The notes under the pieces are model-generated. The model was not told the DNA's origin, made no database searches, and was given only the letters and a program-made list of their open reading frames with translations. This document shows, in pieces, positions 36,336 to 46,614 of a stretch of 64,000 bases of DNA. The stretch spans positions 1-64,000 of the forward strand of contig LJRV01000236.1 in assembly GCA_001612575.1 (NCBI GenBank), read 5' to 3'. Numbering within the stretch: position 1 is the stretch's first letter; the number at the start of each line of letters is the position of its first letter. The stretch is from Streptobacillus notomytis. GTDB taxonomy: Bacteria > Fusobacteriota > Fusobacteriia > Fusobacteriales > Leptotrichiaceae. A program made the position numbers and the translations under genes.

Positions 36336-37425
36336 CTACCTTATTTTTAAATATTCATCTATAAATATATTTATATCTCCATCCATAACCTTATCCACAT
36401 TACCTTCTTCATAATTAGTTCTATGATCTTTTACCAACTTATATGGTTGAAATACATAAGATCTAATTTGTGAACCCCATTCTATTTTTGATTCAACTCC
36501 TTTAAGGTCATTTATTTCATTTTCTCTATTTTTTAATTCTATTTCAAATAATTTAGCTCTTAATACCTTCATAGCAGAATTTAAATTCTTACTCTGTGAT
36601 CTTTCATTTTGACAAACTACTACTATCCCAGTAGGCATATGAGTAATTCTTACAGCTGAATCTGTTGTATTAACATGCTGACCACCAGCACCACTTGCCC
36701 TATATGTATCTATCTTTAAATCTTCCTTTTTTAAATTAACTTCAACATCATCTTCTATTTCTGGAATTACATTTACTGCTGCAAATGATGTATGTCTCCT
36801 TGCATTAGAATCAAATGGAGATATTCTAACCAATCTATGAACACCTTTTTCACAGCTTAGATATCCATAAGCATAATCTCCCTTAATAGATAAAGTTATG
36901 CTCTTTATCCCAGCTTCATCTCCTGCTAAAATATCAAGCACTTCTACCTTAAACCTATTTTGCATAGCCCATCTATCATACATTCTATATAGCATAGATA
37001 CCCAATCACAGCTTTCTGTTCCACCTGCTCCTGCATTTATAGTTAATATTGCAGAATTTTTATCATATTTACCATTTAACAATAGTTTTATTTTAAATTT
37101 ATCTAAAGCATCTATAAACTCTAATGTTTCAGTTTCTAATTCATCTAAAGTTATTTCTTCTTGTTTATAGAACTCTAATAATATTTGAATATTTTCATTT
37201 AATGTTAAAAGTTTTGATATATCTTTTATTCTCTCTTTTAAAAAAGAGATTTCTTTTAATATATTCTGCGATTTATTCTGATCTTTATAAAATCCAGCTT
37301 CTAAGGTTAACTTTTCTTTTTCTTCTAATTCTTTTTTCAGTTTATCTAAGTCAAAGATGCTCCTTAATATCATTAAAATCGCTATTTTTATCCTCTATAA
37401 CTTTTCTTAATTCATACTCTTCCAT
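36336..37425 (-). CDS. prfB: Peptide chain release factor 2, with programmed +1 frameshift
   Basis: RF2 recognises UGA and UAA. The gene starts at ATG 37423-37425 (GGAG before it) and encodes 24 codons, 'MEEYELRKVIEDKNSDFNDI' then 'KEHL', before an in-frame TGA (37351-37353). A +1 shift at CTT-TGA-C joins the main frame 'DLDKLKKELEEKEKLT'. Downstream are the stop-recognition motif region 'ISPFDSNARRHTSF', 'SGAGGQHVNTTDSAVR' with the catalytic GGQ, and 'YKLVKDHRT'. It is preceded by azlD at 8 bp and followed by hpt. Confidence 0.97.
37350..37365 (-). promoter_or_regulatory. prfB: prfB programmed frameshift site
   Basis: On the coding strand AAGGAG (37360-37365) stands three bases before CTTTGAC (37350-37356), the classical arrangement of an internal Shine-Dalgarno, slippery CTT and UGA, by which RF2 level controls its own synthesis. 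Confidence 0.95.
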
Positions 37426-37433
37426 ATATTCTC

Positions 37434-37754
37434 CTAAATTAACATTTTAGATAATATCAAATTAAGTATAACTACAGTTAAAACTGTAACTATCATTATT
37501 TTACCTAAATTAATATTTTTTATAGTCATTATTACTATTAATATAGATGCAAAAACTGATATTATAATTTCATGTGTTCTATCTCCTATAGAAACAAAAA
37601 TATCTGGAAAAAATAATATAACTAATACCGAAATAGGGATAGCTTCTAGAAATCTATCCATAAACTTAGTTCTTGGTATAGGTATAAATTCCCCAGAAAT
37701 TCTGAAAAGTTGAGTAATTATAGCAACTAGTATTACAATTAACCATATTTTCAT
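37434..37754 (-). CDS. azlD: AzlD-type small subunit of branched-chain amino acid exporter
   Basis: A 106-aa membrane protein with about four hydrophobic helices. 'PRTKFMDRFLEAIPISVLV' after the first helix is typical of AzlD. It overlaps azlC by four bases, as in the usual azlCD pair, and precedes prfB by 8 bp. Confidence 0.85.
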   Translation of the reverse strand: MKIWLIVILVAIITQLFRISGEFIPIPRTKFMDRFLEAIPISVLVILFFPDIFVSIGDRTHEIIISVFASILIVIMTIKNINLGKIMIVTVLTVVILNLILSKMLI

Positions 37755-38467
37755 TTAATATCCCTCCTTACCGATATTATTGCATATATTAAACTAGTTA
37801 ATGATAGTATTAATACTATCTGTAAGCTTTGTGGAATCATGTTAAATGGATATATATACATGAATAATAATTTTAAAAATAAAGCTATTAATATTATTTT
37901 CAAATTTTTATTATCCATAATTAAGCTTGATATTAAAAGTGATAAGAATGTTCCATAAAGAACAAATTTCATGGAATTAATAATTATTATTGGTATATAA
38001 TTTCCAAGTATCACCCCAAACAGAGAGCTTAAAGTAAAACTAAAATATCCTAATAAGTTAACACCTAAAGCAAATGATAAACTTTTATTCTTTTTAAGTG
38101 CTAAAAATGCTACTGTCTCATCTGTAAACCAAACACCTACCAATGATTTTGATTTTCTATCATAACCGCTTAAAGCCTCATACATAGGAATATTTATTAA
38201 AATATATCTAAAATTTAACATCGCAGCAGCAAAAATTGCTGAAAATACGTCAAAATTCCCAGTTGCAAATATTTTATATAAAAGTACTTGTGAGGCACCT
38301 GAATAAATAATGAAAGTCATTACAGATGACACTATAGAATTAACATTATATGTATTAGCAATAAGTCCAAGGGCAAAACCAAATGGTACAAAAGCTATAG
38401 CTATTCCATTTGCAGCCTTAATCCCATTAATAAATTCTTGTTTATTAAATTTAGTAATTAAATCCAT
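37751..38467 (-). CDS. azlC: AzlC-family branched-chain amino acid exporter, large subunit
   Basis: A 238-aa inner-membrane protein starting with GGAGAATAAAA before the ATG. 'GIAIAFVPFGFALGLIANTY', 'SSVMTFIIYSGASQVLLY' and 'LNFRYILINIPMYEALSG' match the AzlC/YgaZ family, which exports valine, leucine or related compounds together with AzlD. It heads the operon azlC-azlD-prfB-hpt-purA-purB-polC. Confidence 0.9.
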   Translation of the reverse strand: MDLITKFNKQEFINGIKAANGIAIAFVPFGFALGLIANTYNVNSIVSSVMTFIIYSGASQVLLYKIFATGNFDVFSAIFAAAMLNFRYILINIPMYEALSGYDRKSKSLVGVWFTDETVAFLALKKNKSLSFALGVNLLGYFSFTLSSLFGVILGNYIPIIIINSMKFVLYGTFLSLLISSLIMDNKNLKIILIALFLKLLFMYIYPFNMIPQSLQIVLILSLTSLIYAIISVRRDIK

Positions 38468-38520
38468 TTTTATTCTCCAAAAATATACATTTTCACATTT
38501 ATTATATCAAAAATTATATA

Positions 38521-38551
38521 AAATTAAAAGGTGTCATTTTTAAGTGACACC
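38521..38551 (-). terminator. Terminator after proS
   Basis: Seven-base stem GGTGTCA/TGACACC with eight-base loop followed by TTTTAATTT on the minus strand. Confidence 0.88.
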
Positions 38552-38556
38552 CTATA

Positions 38557-40278
38557 TTATTTTTTCTCAAATTCTTTAATATATGATATTAAATCTTCTA
38601 CTTTAATTTCTCCTGCAAAAGATCCATCTCTATGTTTAACTTCTACTAAACCATTTACAGCATTCTTACCTACTATAACTTTTAAAGGTATACCTATTAA
38701 ATCAGCATCTTTAAATTTAAATCCTGCTTTTTCATCCCTATCATCATAAATTACATCAATATTATTTTTTAACATCTCAGAATATATTTTTTCTGAAATT
38801 TCTTTTGCAGCATCATCTTTAATATTAACTAAAATTAAATCTACTAAATATGGTGCTATAGATTTAGGCCATATTATACCAAATTCATCAAAGTTTTGTT
38901 CAATAGCTGCTGCTGCAACCCTTGAAATACCAATACCATAACAACCCATAATTACAGTTTGAGCCACACCTTTATCATTTAATACCTTTGCATTCATGGC
39001 ACTGCTATATTTTTTACCTAACTTAAATATATGCCCTACTTCTATTCCTCTAGCTATATCTAATAGTCCACCATCTAAAGCCTTATCACCTTTTCTAGCC
39101 TTTCTAATATCCCAAACTAAATCATAATGTAAATCTGATAAATTCATGTTAATATAATGATGACCTTCAATATTTGCTCCACCTACAAAGTTTTTCATAT
39201 ATTTTACTGACTCATCTATAACTACCTTAACTTTTGATAATGTTGCTATTTCCTTTAATGGAGAAAAATATCCTCCTACAAACCCTAAATCTTTTAAGTC
39301 TTTTTCATCCATCATCTCAAGATCTATTTTTGCGCCAAATATGTTCTTTACTTTCACATCATTTATTTCTAAATCTCCTCTAATTAAAGCTACATAATAT
39401 ACAAAAGTTCCGTCTTCTTGTTCTTCTTTAAATAATACAGACTTAACAGTTTTATTAGTATCAACATTAAGGAAATTTGAAACTTCTTCTATAGTTTTCA
39501 TCTCTGGTGTAGCGACTAACTTTTTAGAAAGTTCTTCTGAGTTATCAACTTCAAAATCTAAAACTGAAACTGCCTTTTCAACATTAGCTGCATAATCTGA
39601 TTTATCTGAATAAAGTATGTCATCTTCTCCACTTGAAGCAAGTACCATAAATTCATGACTTTCAGAACCACCTATACTTCCAGTATCAGCATCTACTGCT
39701 CTAAAATCAAGTCCACAACGTTTAAATATTTCACAATATGCTTTTTTAACATTTTCATATTCCTTATCTAAACATTCCTGTGTTAAATGAAAGCTGTATG
39801 CATCTTTCATTATAAATTCTCTTCCACGCATTAGACCAAATCTAGGTCTTCTTTCATCCCTAAATTTATTTTGTATTTGATATATATTTAATGGTAAGTC
39901 CTTATATGATGTTATAGTGTTTCTAAATATATCAACTATAACCTCCTCATGTGTTGGACCTAAGACAAAATCTCTATTATTTCTATCATGCAATCTCATA
40001 AGTTCTGCACCATATGAAAACCATCTTCCAGATTCTTGCCATAAATCTGCTGGTTGAAGTACAGGCATTAATATTTCTTGAGCCCCTATTTTATTTAATT
40101 CTTCTCTAGTTATGTTTTCTATCTTTTTTAGAACTTTTAAACCTAATGGTAAATATGTATATACTCCTCTAGTTAATTGTCTAATCATAGATGCTCTAAG
40201 CATTAACTGGTGTGATATTGTTTCTGCCTCTTTTGGCACTTCTTTATATGTTTTTATAAAAGATTTTAAAAATCTCAT
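38557..40278 (-). CDS. proS: Prolyl-tRNA synthetase, bacterial type
   Basis: Class II synthetase of 573 aa, the long form with an editing insertion. It opens 'FLKSFIKTYKEVPKEAETIS', has motif 2 'FRDERRPRFGLMRGREFIMKDAYSF' region (core 'RFGLMRGREFIMKD'), an insertion domain at about 230-380 for editing Ala-tRNA-Pro, motif 3 'GCYGIGISRVAAAAIEQ' and the C-terminal anticodon domain 'VIYDDRDEKAGFKFKDAD'. It has its own promoter and terminator. Confidence 0.97.
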   Translation of the reverse strand: MRFLKSFIKTYKEVPKEAETISHQLMLRASMIRQLTRGVYTYLPLGLKVLKKIENITREELNKIGAQEILMPVLQPADLWQESGRWFSYGAELMRLHDRNNRDFVLGPTHEEVIVDIFRNTITSYKDLPLNIYQIQNKFRDERRPRFGLMRGREFIMKDAYSFHLTQECLDKEYENVKKAYCEIFKRCGLDFRAVDADTGSIGGSESHEFMVLASSGEDDILYSDKSDYAANVEKAVSVLDFEVDNSEELSKKLVATPEMKTIEEVSNFLNVDTNKTVKSVLFKEEQEDGTFVYYVALIRGDLEINDVKVKNIFGAKIDLEMMDEKDLKDLGFVGGYFSPLKEIATLSKVKVVIDESVKYMKNFVGGANIEGHHYINMNLSDLHYDLVWDIRKARKGDKALDGGLLDIARGIEVGHIFKLGKKYSSAMNAKVLNDKGVAQTVIMGCYGIGISRVAAAAIEQNFDEFGIIWPKSIAPYLVDLILVNIKDDAAKEISEKIYSEMLKNNIDVIYDDRDEKAGFKFKDADLIGIPLKVIVGKNAVNGLVEVKHRDGSFAGEIKVEDLISYIKEFEKK

Positions 40279-40308
40279 AACCTAGCCTCTCTTTCAATTT
40301 TTATATGT

Positions 40309-40337
40309 ATTATACTATTTTTAATTATTTTATTCAA
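40309..40337 (-). promoter_or_regulatory. proS: Promoter of proS
   Basis: TTGAAT (40332-40337), 17-bp spacer, TATAAT (40309-40314), just after the terminator of the upstream symporter gene. Confidence 0.75.
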
Positions 40338-40340
40338 CTG

Positions 40341-40377
40341 AAATAAAAAGAGAATTTCTAGATTTTAGAAATTCTCT
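40341..40377 (-). terminator. Terminator after the cystine-type symporter
   Basis: Twelve-base stem AGAGAATTTCTA/TAGAAATTCTCT followed by T on the minus strand; the strongest hairpin in this region. Confidence 0.92.
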
Positions 40378-40382
40378 TATTC

Positions 40383-41750
40383 CTATTCAACTTCTAATTT
40401 ATTATATTTTTCTTTATCTAATTTATTTAAAATCTTACCAGTTAGAAGTCCTGCAACTATAGATCCATTAACATTTAATGCCGTTCTTCCCATATCTATT
40501 AAAGGTTCTACAGTTATTAATAATCCAACTATTTCTAAAGGGAAGCCTAAAGTTGAAAGAACTATAATAGCAGCAAATGTAGCTCCTCCTCCAACTCCAA
40601 CAACACCTAAAGAACTTATAGTCACTATTATTATTACCCTAATTAAGAAAAATGGATCTAATGTATTAATTCCTAAAGTTGGTGCTAACATTAAAGCAAG
40701 CATAGTCGGATAAATTGCAGCACAACCATTTTGACCTATAGATGTTCCAAATGTAGCTGCCATATTTGATATTCCTCTATCTATTCCCATATCTTCTTGA
40801 GCTTTAGTTGTTAAAGGTATTGCTCCTGCACTTGTTCTTGATGTAAATGAGAATATTAAAACTGTAATTACTTTTTTAATGTAAATTATAGGAGAGAATC
40901 CAAATAATGTTACTATGATTAAATGAATGATAAACATAGCTATTAAAGCAATATATGATGCTATTACAAATTTAATAAGAACTGATATTTCAGTATAGTT
41001 ACTAGTTGAAGCAAATATACTCATTAATGCAAATACACCATATGGAGTTAATCTTAATACCATTTTAACCATTCTTATAACTACCTCATGGCTTGCATTA
41101 ATAAAGTCAATTAATATATTAGCTTGTTCAGGTTTTCTTCTTTTCATCCCTAAAATAGCTATACCTATAAACATTGAAAATACTACAACTGCTATTGTTG
41201 AAGTTGGTCTTGACCCTGTCAAATCAGCAAATGGATTTGAAGGAATAAATGAAAGTACTTTATCTGATATAGATTGTGCCACAGCACCTACTCTCTCATT
41301 TACTCTTTCTATAGCTCTTAATTCTTTCTCACCTGCACCTGAACTCAAAATTCCTGATGCATCTAATCTAAACCCTAAAGTTACAACCTCTGCAACAAAA
41401 GAAGATATAGCTGCAGTAGTTAATAAAATACCTATAACTAAACTTCCCATTTTTGAAGCTTCTTGTGTATTATTAAGATTTATAATAGCAGATATTATAG
41501 ATACTAAAATTAATGGCATAGTAATCATTCTTAATAAAGCTATATAACCTCTACTAAATATCTCAAAAAATTCTTTAGATTTCATTATTGTTCCCATATC
41601 TTGAACATTATGTAAAACAATACCGAATATAAGTCCTAATCCTAAAGCTAAAAATACTCTTATTGAAAAAGAATACCTCTTAGCTGCAAGTCTGTTTAAA
41701 ATAAGTAATACTACTAAAAATATTATTACATTTATTATTACATTCATCAT
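40383..41750 (-). CDS. Dicarboxylate/amino acid:cation symporter, TcyP-like
   Basis: A 455-aa DAACS-family carrier. It has 'RVFLALGLGLIFGIVLH', 'ALLRMITMPLILVSIISAI' and the hairpin-type 'SFTSRTSAGAIPLTTKAQ' and 'FGTSIGQNGCAAIYPTM' segments that bind substrate and sodium. The long insertion with 'LDASGILSSGAGEKELRAIE' and overall length resemble the L-cystine carriers TcyP/YdjN more than glutamate carriers, but the substrate is inferred. It follows galT by 23 bp and may be read from the galactose operon. Confidence 0.82.
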   Translation of the reverse strand: MMNVIINVIIFLVVLLILNRLAAKRYSFSIRVFLALGLGLIFGIVLHNVQDMGTIMKSKEFFEIFSRGYIALLRMITMPLILVSIISAIINLNNTQEASKMGSLVIGILLTTAAISSFVAEVVTLGFRLDASGILSSGAGEKELRAIERVNERVGAVAQSISDKVLSFIPSNPFADLTGSRPTSTIAVVVFSMFIGIAILGMKRRKPEQANILIDFINASHEVVIRMVKMVLRLTPYGVFALMSIFASTSNYTEISVLIKFVIASYIALIAMFIIHLIIVTLFGFSPIIYIKKVITVLIFSFTSRTSAGAIPLTTKAQEDMGIDRGISNMAATFGTSIGQNGCAAIYPTMLALMLAPTLGINTLDPFFLIRVIIIVTISSLGVVGVGGGATFAAIIVLSTLGFPLEIVGLLITVEPLIDMGRTALNVNGSIVAGLLTGKILNKLDKEKYNKLEVE

Positions 41751-41773
41751 TTATATATACACCTTATTCATAT

Positions 41774-43327
41774 CTACTTAATTTTGCTTAAGAAGTATAT
41801 GAATCCCTTTCTTCCAACTTCATTATTTTTAAATACTCCACAGTCTTCTAATACTTTTTCAAATGTCTTTCCTATAGTTTTTTCTATTAAACCATCTAAG
41901 AAATATTCATCTTTTAACATCTCATCTGTAAAGTTTTCTTTTACCCAATTAATATGTTTTTGTAAATCCGTATTTTCTTTCATAATATCTAATATTTCAT
42001 TTACATTTCTTAAACTCATAAATAATTGATCTAATTCTTCCATCTCATGTTTCAATCTTCCAGGTAATACTGCAAGACCCATAACTTCTATCAACCCTAT
42101 ATTTTCTTTTTTTATTGAATGGTGTTCTTCATGCGGGTGAAATATACCTAAAGGATATTCATCTGTAGTTTTATTATTTCTTAAAACTAAATCTAATTCT
42201 ATCCTATCATTTCTTATTCTAGCAATAGGTGTTATGCTATTATGTCTTACACCATCACTATGAGATGTGATATCATTTTCATAATCATTATGATTAATCC
42301 ATTCTTGTAAAACTTTATCTGCTAAATCAAGTAATTTTTTCTTGTTCTCTTTTTTAGAACTTAATCTAAGTACAGAAAGAGGCCAATTTAATATACCTGC
42401 TTCTATTTCTTTATAGTTTTCAAAACTTATTTTACTTGAAATTTCAGCCATTTCCATTGCAAATTTATGCTTCCCTGCTTGGAAATGATCATGAGAAAGT
42501 ATAGAACCTCCCACTATAGGTAAATCTGCGTTAGAACCTATGAAATAATGTGGAAATATTTCAACAAATTCTATAAGCCTTTCAAATGTAGATCTATCTA
42601 TTTTCATAGGTCTTATCTCACCTGAAAATACTATAGAATGTTCATTGTAATATATATACGGTGAGTATTGAAAAAAATAATCTTCATTAGTTAGATTTAA
42701 TTTTAATATTCTATGATTATGTCTTCCTGGGTGATTAATTCTTCCCATATATCCCTCATTTTCTTTACATAATAAAGATTTAGGATATGAAGACAGAGGC
42801 ATATCTCTTGCTAGTGCTATTTCTTTTGGATCCTTTTCAGGCTTAGATAAATTAATTGTAATTTCTAAAGGTCCATATTTACTATCAAATGTATAGCTTA
42901 CATTCTTTGAAATTCTATCTGTTCTAATATAGTTACTCTTTTTAGATAGATTGTAAAAATATTCTGTAGCATAATTTTTATCTTCCTTATATCTATTCCA
43001 AAATTCCTTTGTAATAACAGATGATCTTGGCATTATTTGTCCCATAATTTTAGAATTTAATAAATCATGAAAAATTAAAATGTCCTCCTTTAATCTTCCG
43101 TTTTCTCCAGCCCATTTAGTAATATTATCCAGTATTTCTGTTGGATATTTTACTTTTTCTATTTCCTTTAGAAACTTTTTTCTTTCTTCTAAACTAAATT
43201 CAGGATAATCCTCAATATCTAATACTTCTAGCACCTTATTTCTTACTAAAATCTCATCTATTGGCTCTATCATTTCATTTGTAAGACCAAAAAGAATAAT
43301 TTTTTCAATTTCTTTATATATATTCAT
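41774..43327 (-). CDS. galT: UDP-glucose-hexose-1-phosphate uridylyltransferase, class II
   Basis: Converts galactose-1-phosphate and UDP-glucose to UDP-galactose and glucose-1-phosphate (Leloir pathway). At 517 aa it is the class II form of Firmicutes rather than the 350-aa HIT type. Features include 'GYMGRINHPGRHNHRILKL', 'YFFQYSPYIYYNEHSIVFSG' (core 'YFQYSPY'-type), 'PIVGGSILSHDHFQAGKH' and 'LGIFHPHEEHHSIKKENIG'. It is 8 bp after galE. Confidence 0.95.
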   Translation of the reverse strand: MNIYKEIEKIILFGLTNEMIEPIDEILVRNKVLEVLDIEDYPEFSLEERKKFLKEIEKVKYPTEILDNITKWAGENGRLKEDILIFHDLLNSKIMGQIMPRSSVITKEFWNRYKEDKNYATEYFYNLSKKSNYIRTDRISKNVSYTFDSKYGPLEITINLSKPEKDPKEIALARDMPLSSYPKSLLCKENEGYMGRINHPGRHNHRILKLNLTNEDYFFQYSPYIYYNEHSIVFSGEIRPMKIDRSTFERLIEFVEIFPHYFIGSNADLPIVGGSILSHDHFQAGKHKFAMEMAEISSKISFENYKEIEAGILNWPLSVLRLSSKKENKKKLLDLADKVLQEWINHNDYENDITSHSDGVRHNSITPIARIRNDRIELDLVLRNNKTTDEYPLGIFHPHEEHHSIKKENIGLIEVMGLAVLPGRLKHEMEELDQLFMSLRNVNEILDIMKENTDLQKHINWVKENFTDEMLKDEYFLDGLIEKTIGKTFEKVLEDCGVFKNNEVGRKGFIYFLSKIK

Positions 43328-43335
43328 ATCTACTC

Positions 43336-44316
43336 CTAATACTTTCTATTTTGTTCCCAAAGCCATGCAGAACTGATAATATCATCTAAACTATACTCAG
43401 AAACCCATTTTAATTCTGTCATCAATTTAGTTGGATCTGCAATTAATAAAGCTGGATCTCCTGGACGTCTATTTGCTTCAACTATTTCAAATTCTTTTTT
43501 TGTGACTTTTTTTACCGTATCTATTATAGATCTTACTGAAAAACCTTTTCCATTTCCTAAATTATACTCTAAAGAAACATTTTCAGCAAACATTTTTTTC
43601 ATTCCCATTATATGTGCCTTAGCTAAATCGTATACATGAATATAATCCCTTATACAAGTTCCATCTTCTGTTTCATAATCTACACCAAATATTTTAATAC
43701 GCTCCCTCTTACCTATAGCTGCTTCTAAAACTACAGGTATTAAATGAGTTTCTGGTGAATGTGATTCTCCAATTAAACCATCCATATCTGCTCCAGCAGC
43801 ATTAAAGTATCTTAAAATCACTGATTTTAATCCATATGCTTTATCAAAATCTTTAAGAATAATTTCTACCATTCTTTTAGAACTTCCATAAGGATTTATA
43901 GGATTTTGTGGATGTGTTTCACTTATTTTCTCAGCTTGTGGCTCTCCAAATGTAGCTGCTGTTGAACTAAATACAAAATTTTTAACATTAGATTCTACCA
44001 TTTGATTTAAAAGATTTATTACTTTACCTACATTATTTTCATAATATTTCCCCGGATCAGTAACTGATTCTCCTACTTCAATAAATGCAGCAAAATGCAT
44101 AACTACATCAATTTTTTCAGTTTCAAAAACTTCTTTTAATTTAACTCTATCCCCTAAATCTCCAATAATTAATTTAACATCCAAAATATCTGCAACTTCT
44201 TTATGTCCTTTAGATAAATTATCATAAATTATCACATTATATCCATCTTGTTTAAGTAATTTCACTGTATGCGAACCAATATATCCTGCTCCACCTATAA
44301 CTAATATATTTTTCAT
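43336..44316 (-). CDS. galE: UDP-glucose 4-epimerase
   Basis: NAD-dependent interconversion of UDP-galactose and UDP-glucose. The 326-aa SDR protein has 'VIGGAGYIGSHTVKLLKQ' (NAD-binding, about 5-22), 'VMHFAAFIEVGESV', the catalytic 'SSTAATFGEP' and 'NPYGSSKRMVE' (YxxxK), and 'NRRPGDPALLIAD'. It is preceded by a hairpin terminator after galM, so its level may be lower than upstream genes. Confidence 0.97.
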   Translation of the reverse strand: MKNILVIGGAGYIGSHTVKLLKQDGYNVIIYDNLSKGHKEVADILDVKLIIGDLGDRVKLKEVFETEKIDVVMHFAAFIEVGESVTDPGKYYENNVGKVINLLNQMVESNVKNFVFSSTAATFGEPQAEKISETHPQNPINPYGSSKRMVEIILKDFDKAYGLKSVILRYFNAAGADMDGLIGESHSPETHLIPVVLEAAIGKRERIKIFGVDYETEDGTCIRDYIHVYDLAKAHIMGMKKMFAENVSLEYNLGNGKGFSVRSIIDTVKKVTKKEFEIVEANRRPGDPALLIADPTKLMTELKWVSEYSLDDIISSAWLWEQNRKY

Positions 44317-44336
44317 TAAAATGTCCTCCTTGGTAT

Positions 44337-44371
44337 AAAAAACAAGAGAAAAATAAATTTTCTCTGTTTTT
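44337..44371 (-). terminator. Hairpin between galM and galE
   Basis: An imperfect stem of AAACAGAGAAAA with TTTTCTCTTGTTT and a T run on the minus strand. Located inside the galactose gene series, it may act as an attenuating terminator. Confidence 0.65.
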
Positions 44372-44386
44372 AAATGAATATTTTAT

Positions 44387-45439
44387 CTATTTTACAGTTT
44401 CAAATATATATCTAATTTTTTCAAAATATGGAATAGTTGGTTTTGTTAATTTAGAATCAAAATTTTCAATATTAATTCCATTTTGATAATTTTGAGCCTC
44501 TAATGCAACTCCTAAATATCTTGTATTCTCTTTTAAATTTCCAAAAGCCTTAGCTTCATCTAAGAAATTACCTGTATATATTACCATACAATTCTGACTA
44601 GTTTCAATATTTAATTTTATACCTGAATATTCAGAATAAAGAGAAAGAGCTAATTCTTTACTTTTATCCAGTACAAAAGCATGATCATATGCACGAGTTA
44701 TTTCAAATTGTGAATGTGACATATTAATTCCATCTTTGATTTTTACATATTCTCTTAAATCAAAACAAGTATTATCAACTTTTAATTTTTCTCCAGTCGG
44801 TATCATATTTTCTTTAACTGGGCAAAATTCATTTGCATTTATTTTTAATAATTGTTCATCTCCATTAATTCTTAAATCTCCTGAAAGATTAAAGTATGAG
44901 TGATTAGTTAGATTAATATATGAATTTCTATCACTTTCAGCATGTAATTCAACTAATAGTTCTGATTTTTCATTTATCATATATCTAATATAGAATATCA
45001 TATTCCCGTGATGATTGCCATCAAGATGTTTCCAAGAATATTTAAGTTCTATACCCTTATATTCATTAAAAGTTAAAGGTTTTACCTCAAATATTTTTGA
45101 TGTTAAAGAACTAGTACCTCCATGATTTGAATGTTCTCCACTATTTATTCCTAATACATATTCTACACCGTCAATACTATATTTACCATTTTCTATTCTA
45201 CCTGATGTTGGTCCAATTATAGCTCCAGCATAACTAGAATCATTTAAATACTTCTCAAAAAAATCATATCCCAAAACTACATTTCTAAATACTCCATCCT
45301 TATCTTCTACTAGTATCTTAGTAATTATTCCTCCAAGGTTTAATATATGTACTTCAAATCCTTTAGAATTTTTAAGTATATGTTCAGTTACTTCCTCATC
45401 TCCAAGTTTACCTAATATATTCTTAGAATAAATTATCAT
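44387..45439 (-). CDS. galM: Aldose 1-epimerase (galactose mutarotase)
   Basis: Interconverts alpha and beta galactose so that galactokinase can use the sugar. The 350-aa protein has 'GAIIGPTSGRIENGKYSID', 'NSGEHSNHGGTSSL' (substrate-binding region), 'LTNHSYFNLSGD' (catalytic His) and 'YLGVALEAQNYQNGIN' (catalytic Glu). It overlaps the end of galK by four bases. Confidence 0.95.
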   Translation of the reverse strand: MIIYSKNILGKLGDEEVTEHILKNSKGFEVHILNLGGIITKILVEDKDGVFRNVVLGYDFFEKYLNDSSYAGAIIGPTSGRIENGKYSIDGVEYVLGINSGEHSNHGGTSSLTSKIFEVKPLTFNEYKGIELKYSWKHLDGNHHGNMIFYIRYMINEKSELLVELHAESDRNSYINLTNHSYFNLSGDLRINGDEQLLKINANEFCPVKENMIPTGEKLKVDNTCFDLREYVKIKDGINMSHSQFEITRAYDHAFVLDKSKELALSLYSEYSGIKLNIETSQNCMVIYTGNFLDEAKAFGNLKENTRYLGVALEAQNYQNGINIENFDSKLTKPTIPYFEKIRYIFETVK

Positions 45440-46596
45440 AACACCTGAGCCCCTTCACTTACATTTGCTATATAAAACTCTGCTTTAAGTCCTGTTTTTT
45501 CTAAATATTTTCTACCCACATTTTCTATAAATTTATCAACATTAACTTTTTTTACTACACTTACTGTACAACCACCAAAACCAGCACCTGTCATCCTTGA
45601 ACCTACAACCCCTTCTTCTTCCCAAGCTGCCTCAACTAATGAATCAAGTTCAAATCCTGTAACTTCATAGTCATCTCTTAAAGAAATATGTGATTCATTC
45701 ATTAATTTACCAAAAGTTAATAGATCTCCTTTTGTAAGTGCATCTTTTGCCATTAATGTTCTTTGATTTTCATATACTGCATGTTTTGCTCTTTTTTGTC
45801 TTATTTCACATTTAATTAAACCCTTATTTTCTTCAAATTCATCTATAGATAATTCTCCTAAGGCTTTAATATTTAATTTAGTTTGCAACTCTTCTAAAGC
45901 TTTTTCACACTCTGCACGTCTTTCATTATATTTTGAATCAGCAAGTCCACGTCTTTTATTAGTATTTGATATTATTATATATTCATCTTCAAGAATTACA
46001 GGAACATATTCATAAATTAAAGTATTACAATCAAGTAAAATAGCTTTATCTTTTTTACCCATTGCTACTGCAAATTGATCCATAATACCTGAATTTACAC
46101 CTATAAATTCATTTTCTGTTAATTTACCTAATTTAACTACTTCTATCATATCAATATCAAATTTAAATTCATTTTTTAACATTATTCCTATAACCATCTC
46201 AACTGAAGCCGAAGAAGAAAGACCAGCTCCATTAGGTATATCTCCATAAATTAATACATCAAATCCATGATTAATATCAAATCCTTTATCTATAAAGGCG
46301 TTAAACATACCTTTAGGATAATTTACCCAACTATGTTCTACATCATTAACTAATTTATCTATATTAAATTCTATTATACCCTTTTCTTTGAAATTCTCAG
46401 AATAAAATCTACATTTTCTATCTTCTCTTTTAGCTACTAAAGCTATAGTTCCCCTATCTATAGCACAAGGAAATACATTCCCTCCGTTATAGTCTGTATG
46501 TTCTCCAATTAAATTTACTCTACCTGGAGCAAAATATCTATTTTCATATTTTCTACCAAATAGTTCATTAAATCTGTATTCTATGACTTTTAACAT
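45436..46596 (-). CDS. galK: Galactokinase
   Basis: Phosphorylates galactose with ATP. The start is ATG 46594-46596, six bases after GGAGG; an upstream in-frame start lacks such a site. Motifs: 'FAPGRVNLIGEHTDYNGG' (galactokinase signature, about 22-39), 'GDIPNGAGLSSSASVEM' (GHMP ATP motif) and 'VVGSRMTGAGFGGCTVSV'. Length 386 aa is normal. Mgl importer genes lie directly upstream. Confidence 0.98.
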   Translation of the reverse strand: MLKVIEYRFNELFGRKYENRYFAPGRVNLIGEHTDYNGGNVFPCAIDRGTIALVAKREDRKCRFYSENFKEKGIIEFNIDKLVNDVEHSWVNYPKGMFNAFIDKGFDINHGFDVLIYGDIPNGAGLSSSASVEMVIGIMLKNEFKFDIDMIEVVKLGKLTENEFIGVNSGIMDQFAVAMGKKDKAILLDCNTLIYEYVPVILEDEYIIISNTNKRRGLADSKYNERRAECEKALEELQTKLNIKALGELSIDEFEENKGLIKCEIRQKRAKHAVYENQRTLMAKDALTKGDLLTFGKLMNESHISLRDDYEVTGFELDSLVEAAWEEEGVVGSRMTGAGFGGCTVSVVKKVNVDKFIENVGRKYLEKTGLKAEFYIANVSEGAQVL

Positions 46597-46614
46597 AAGT
46601 ATCCTCCACAAATA

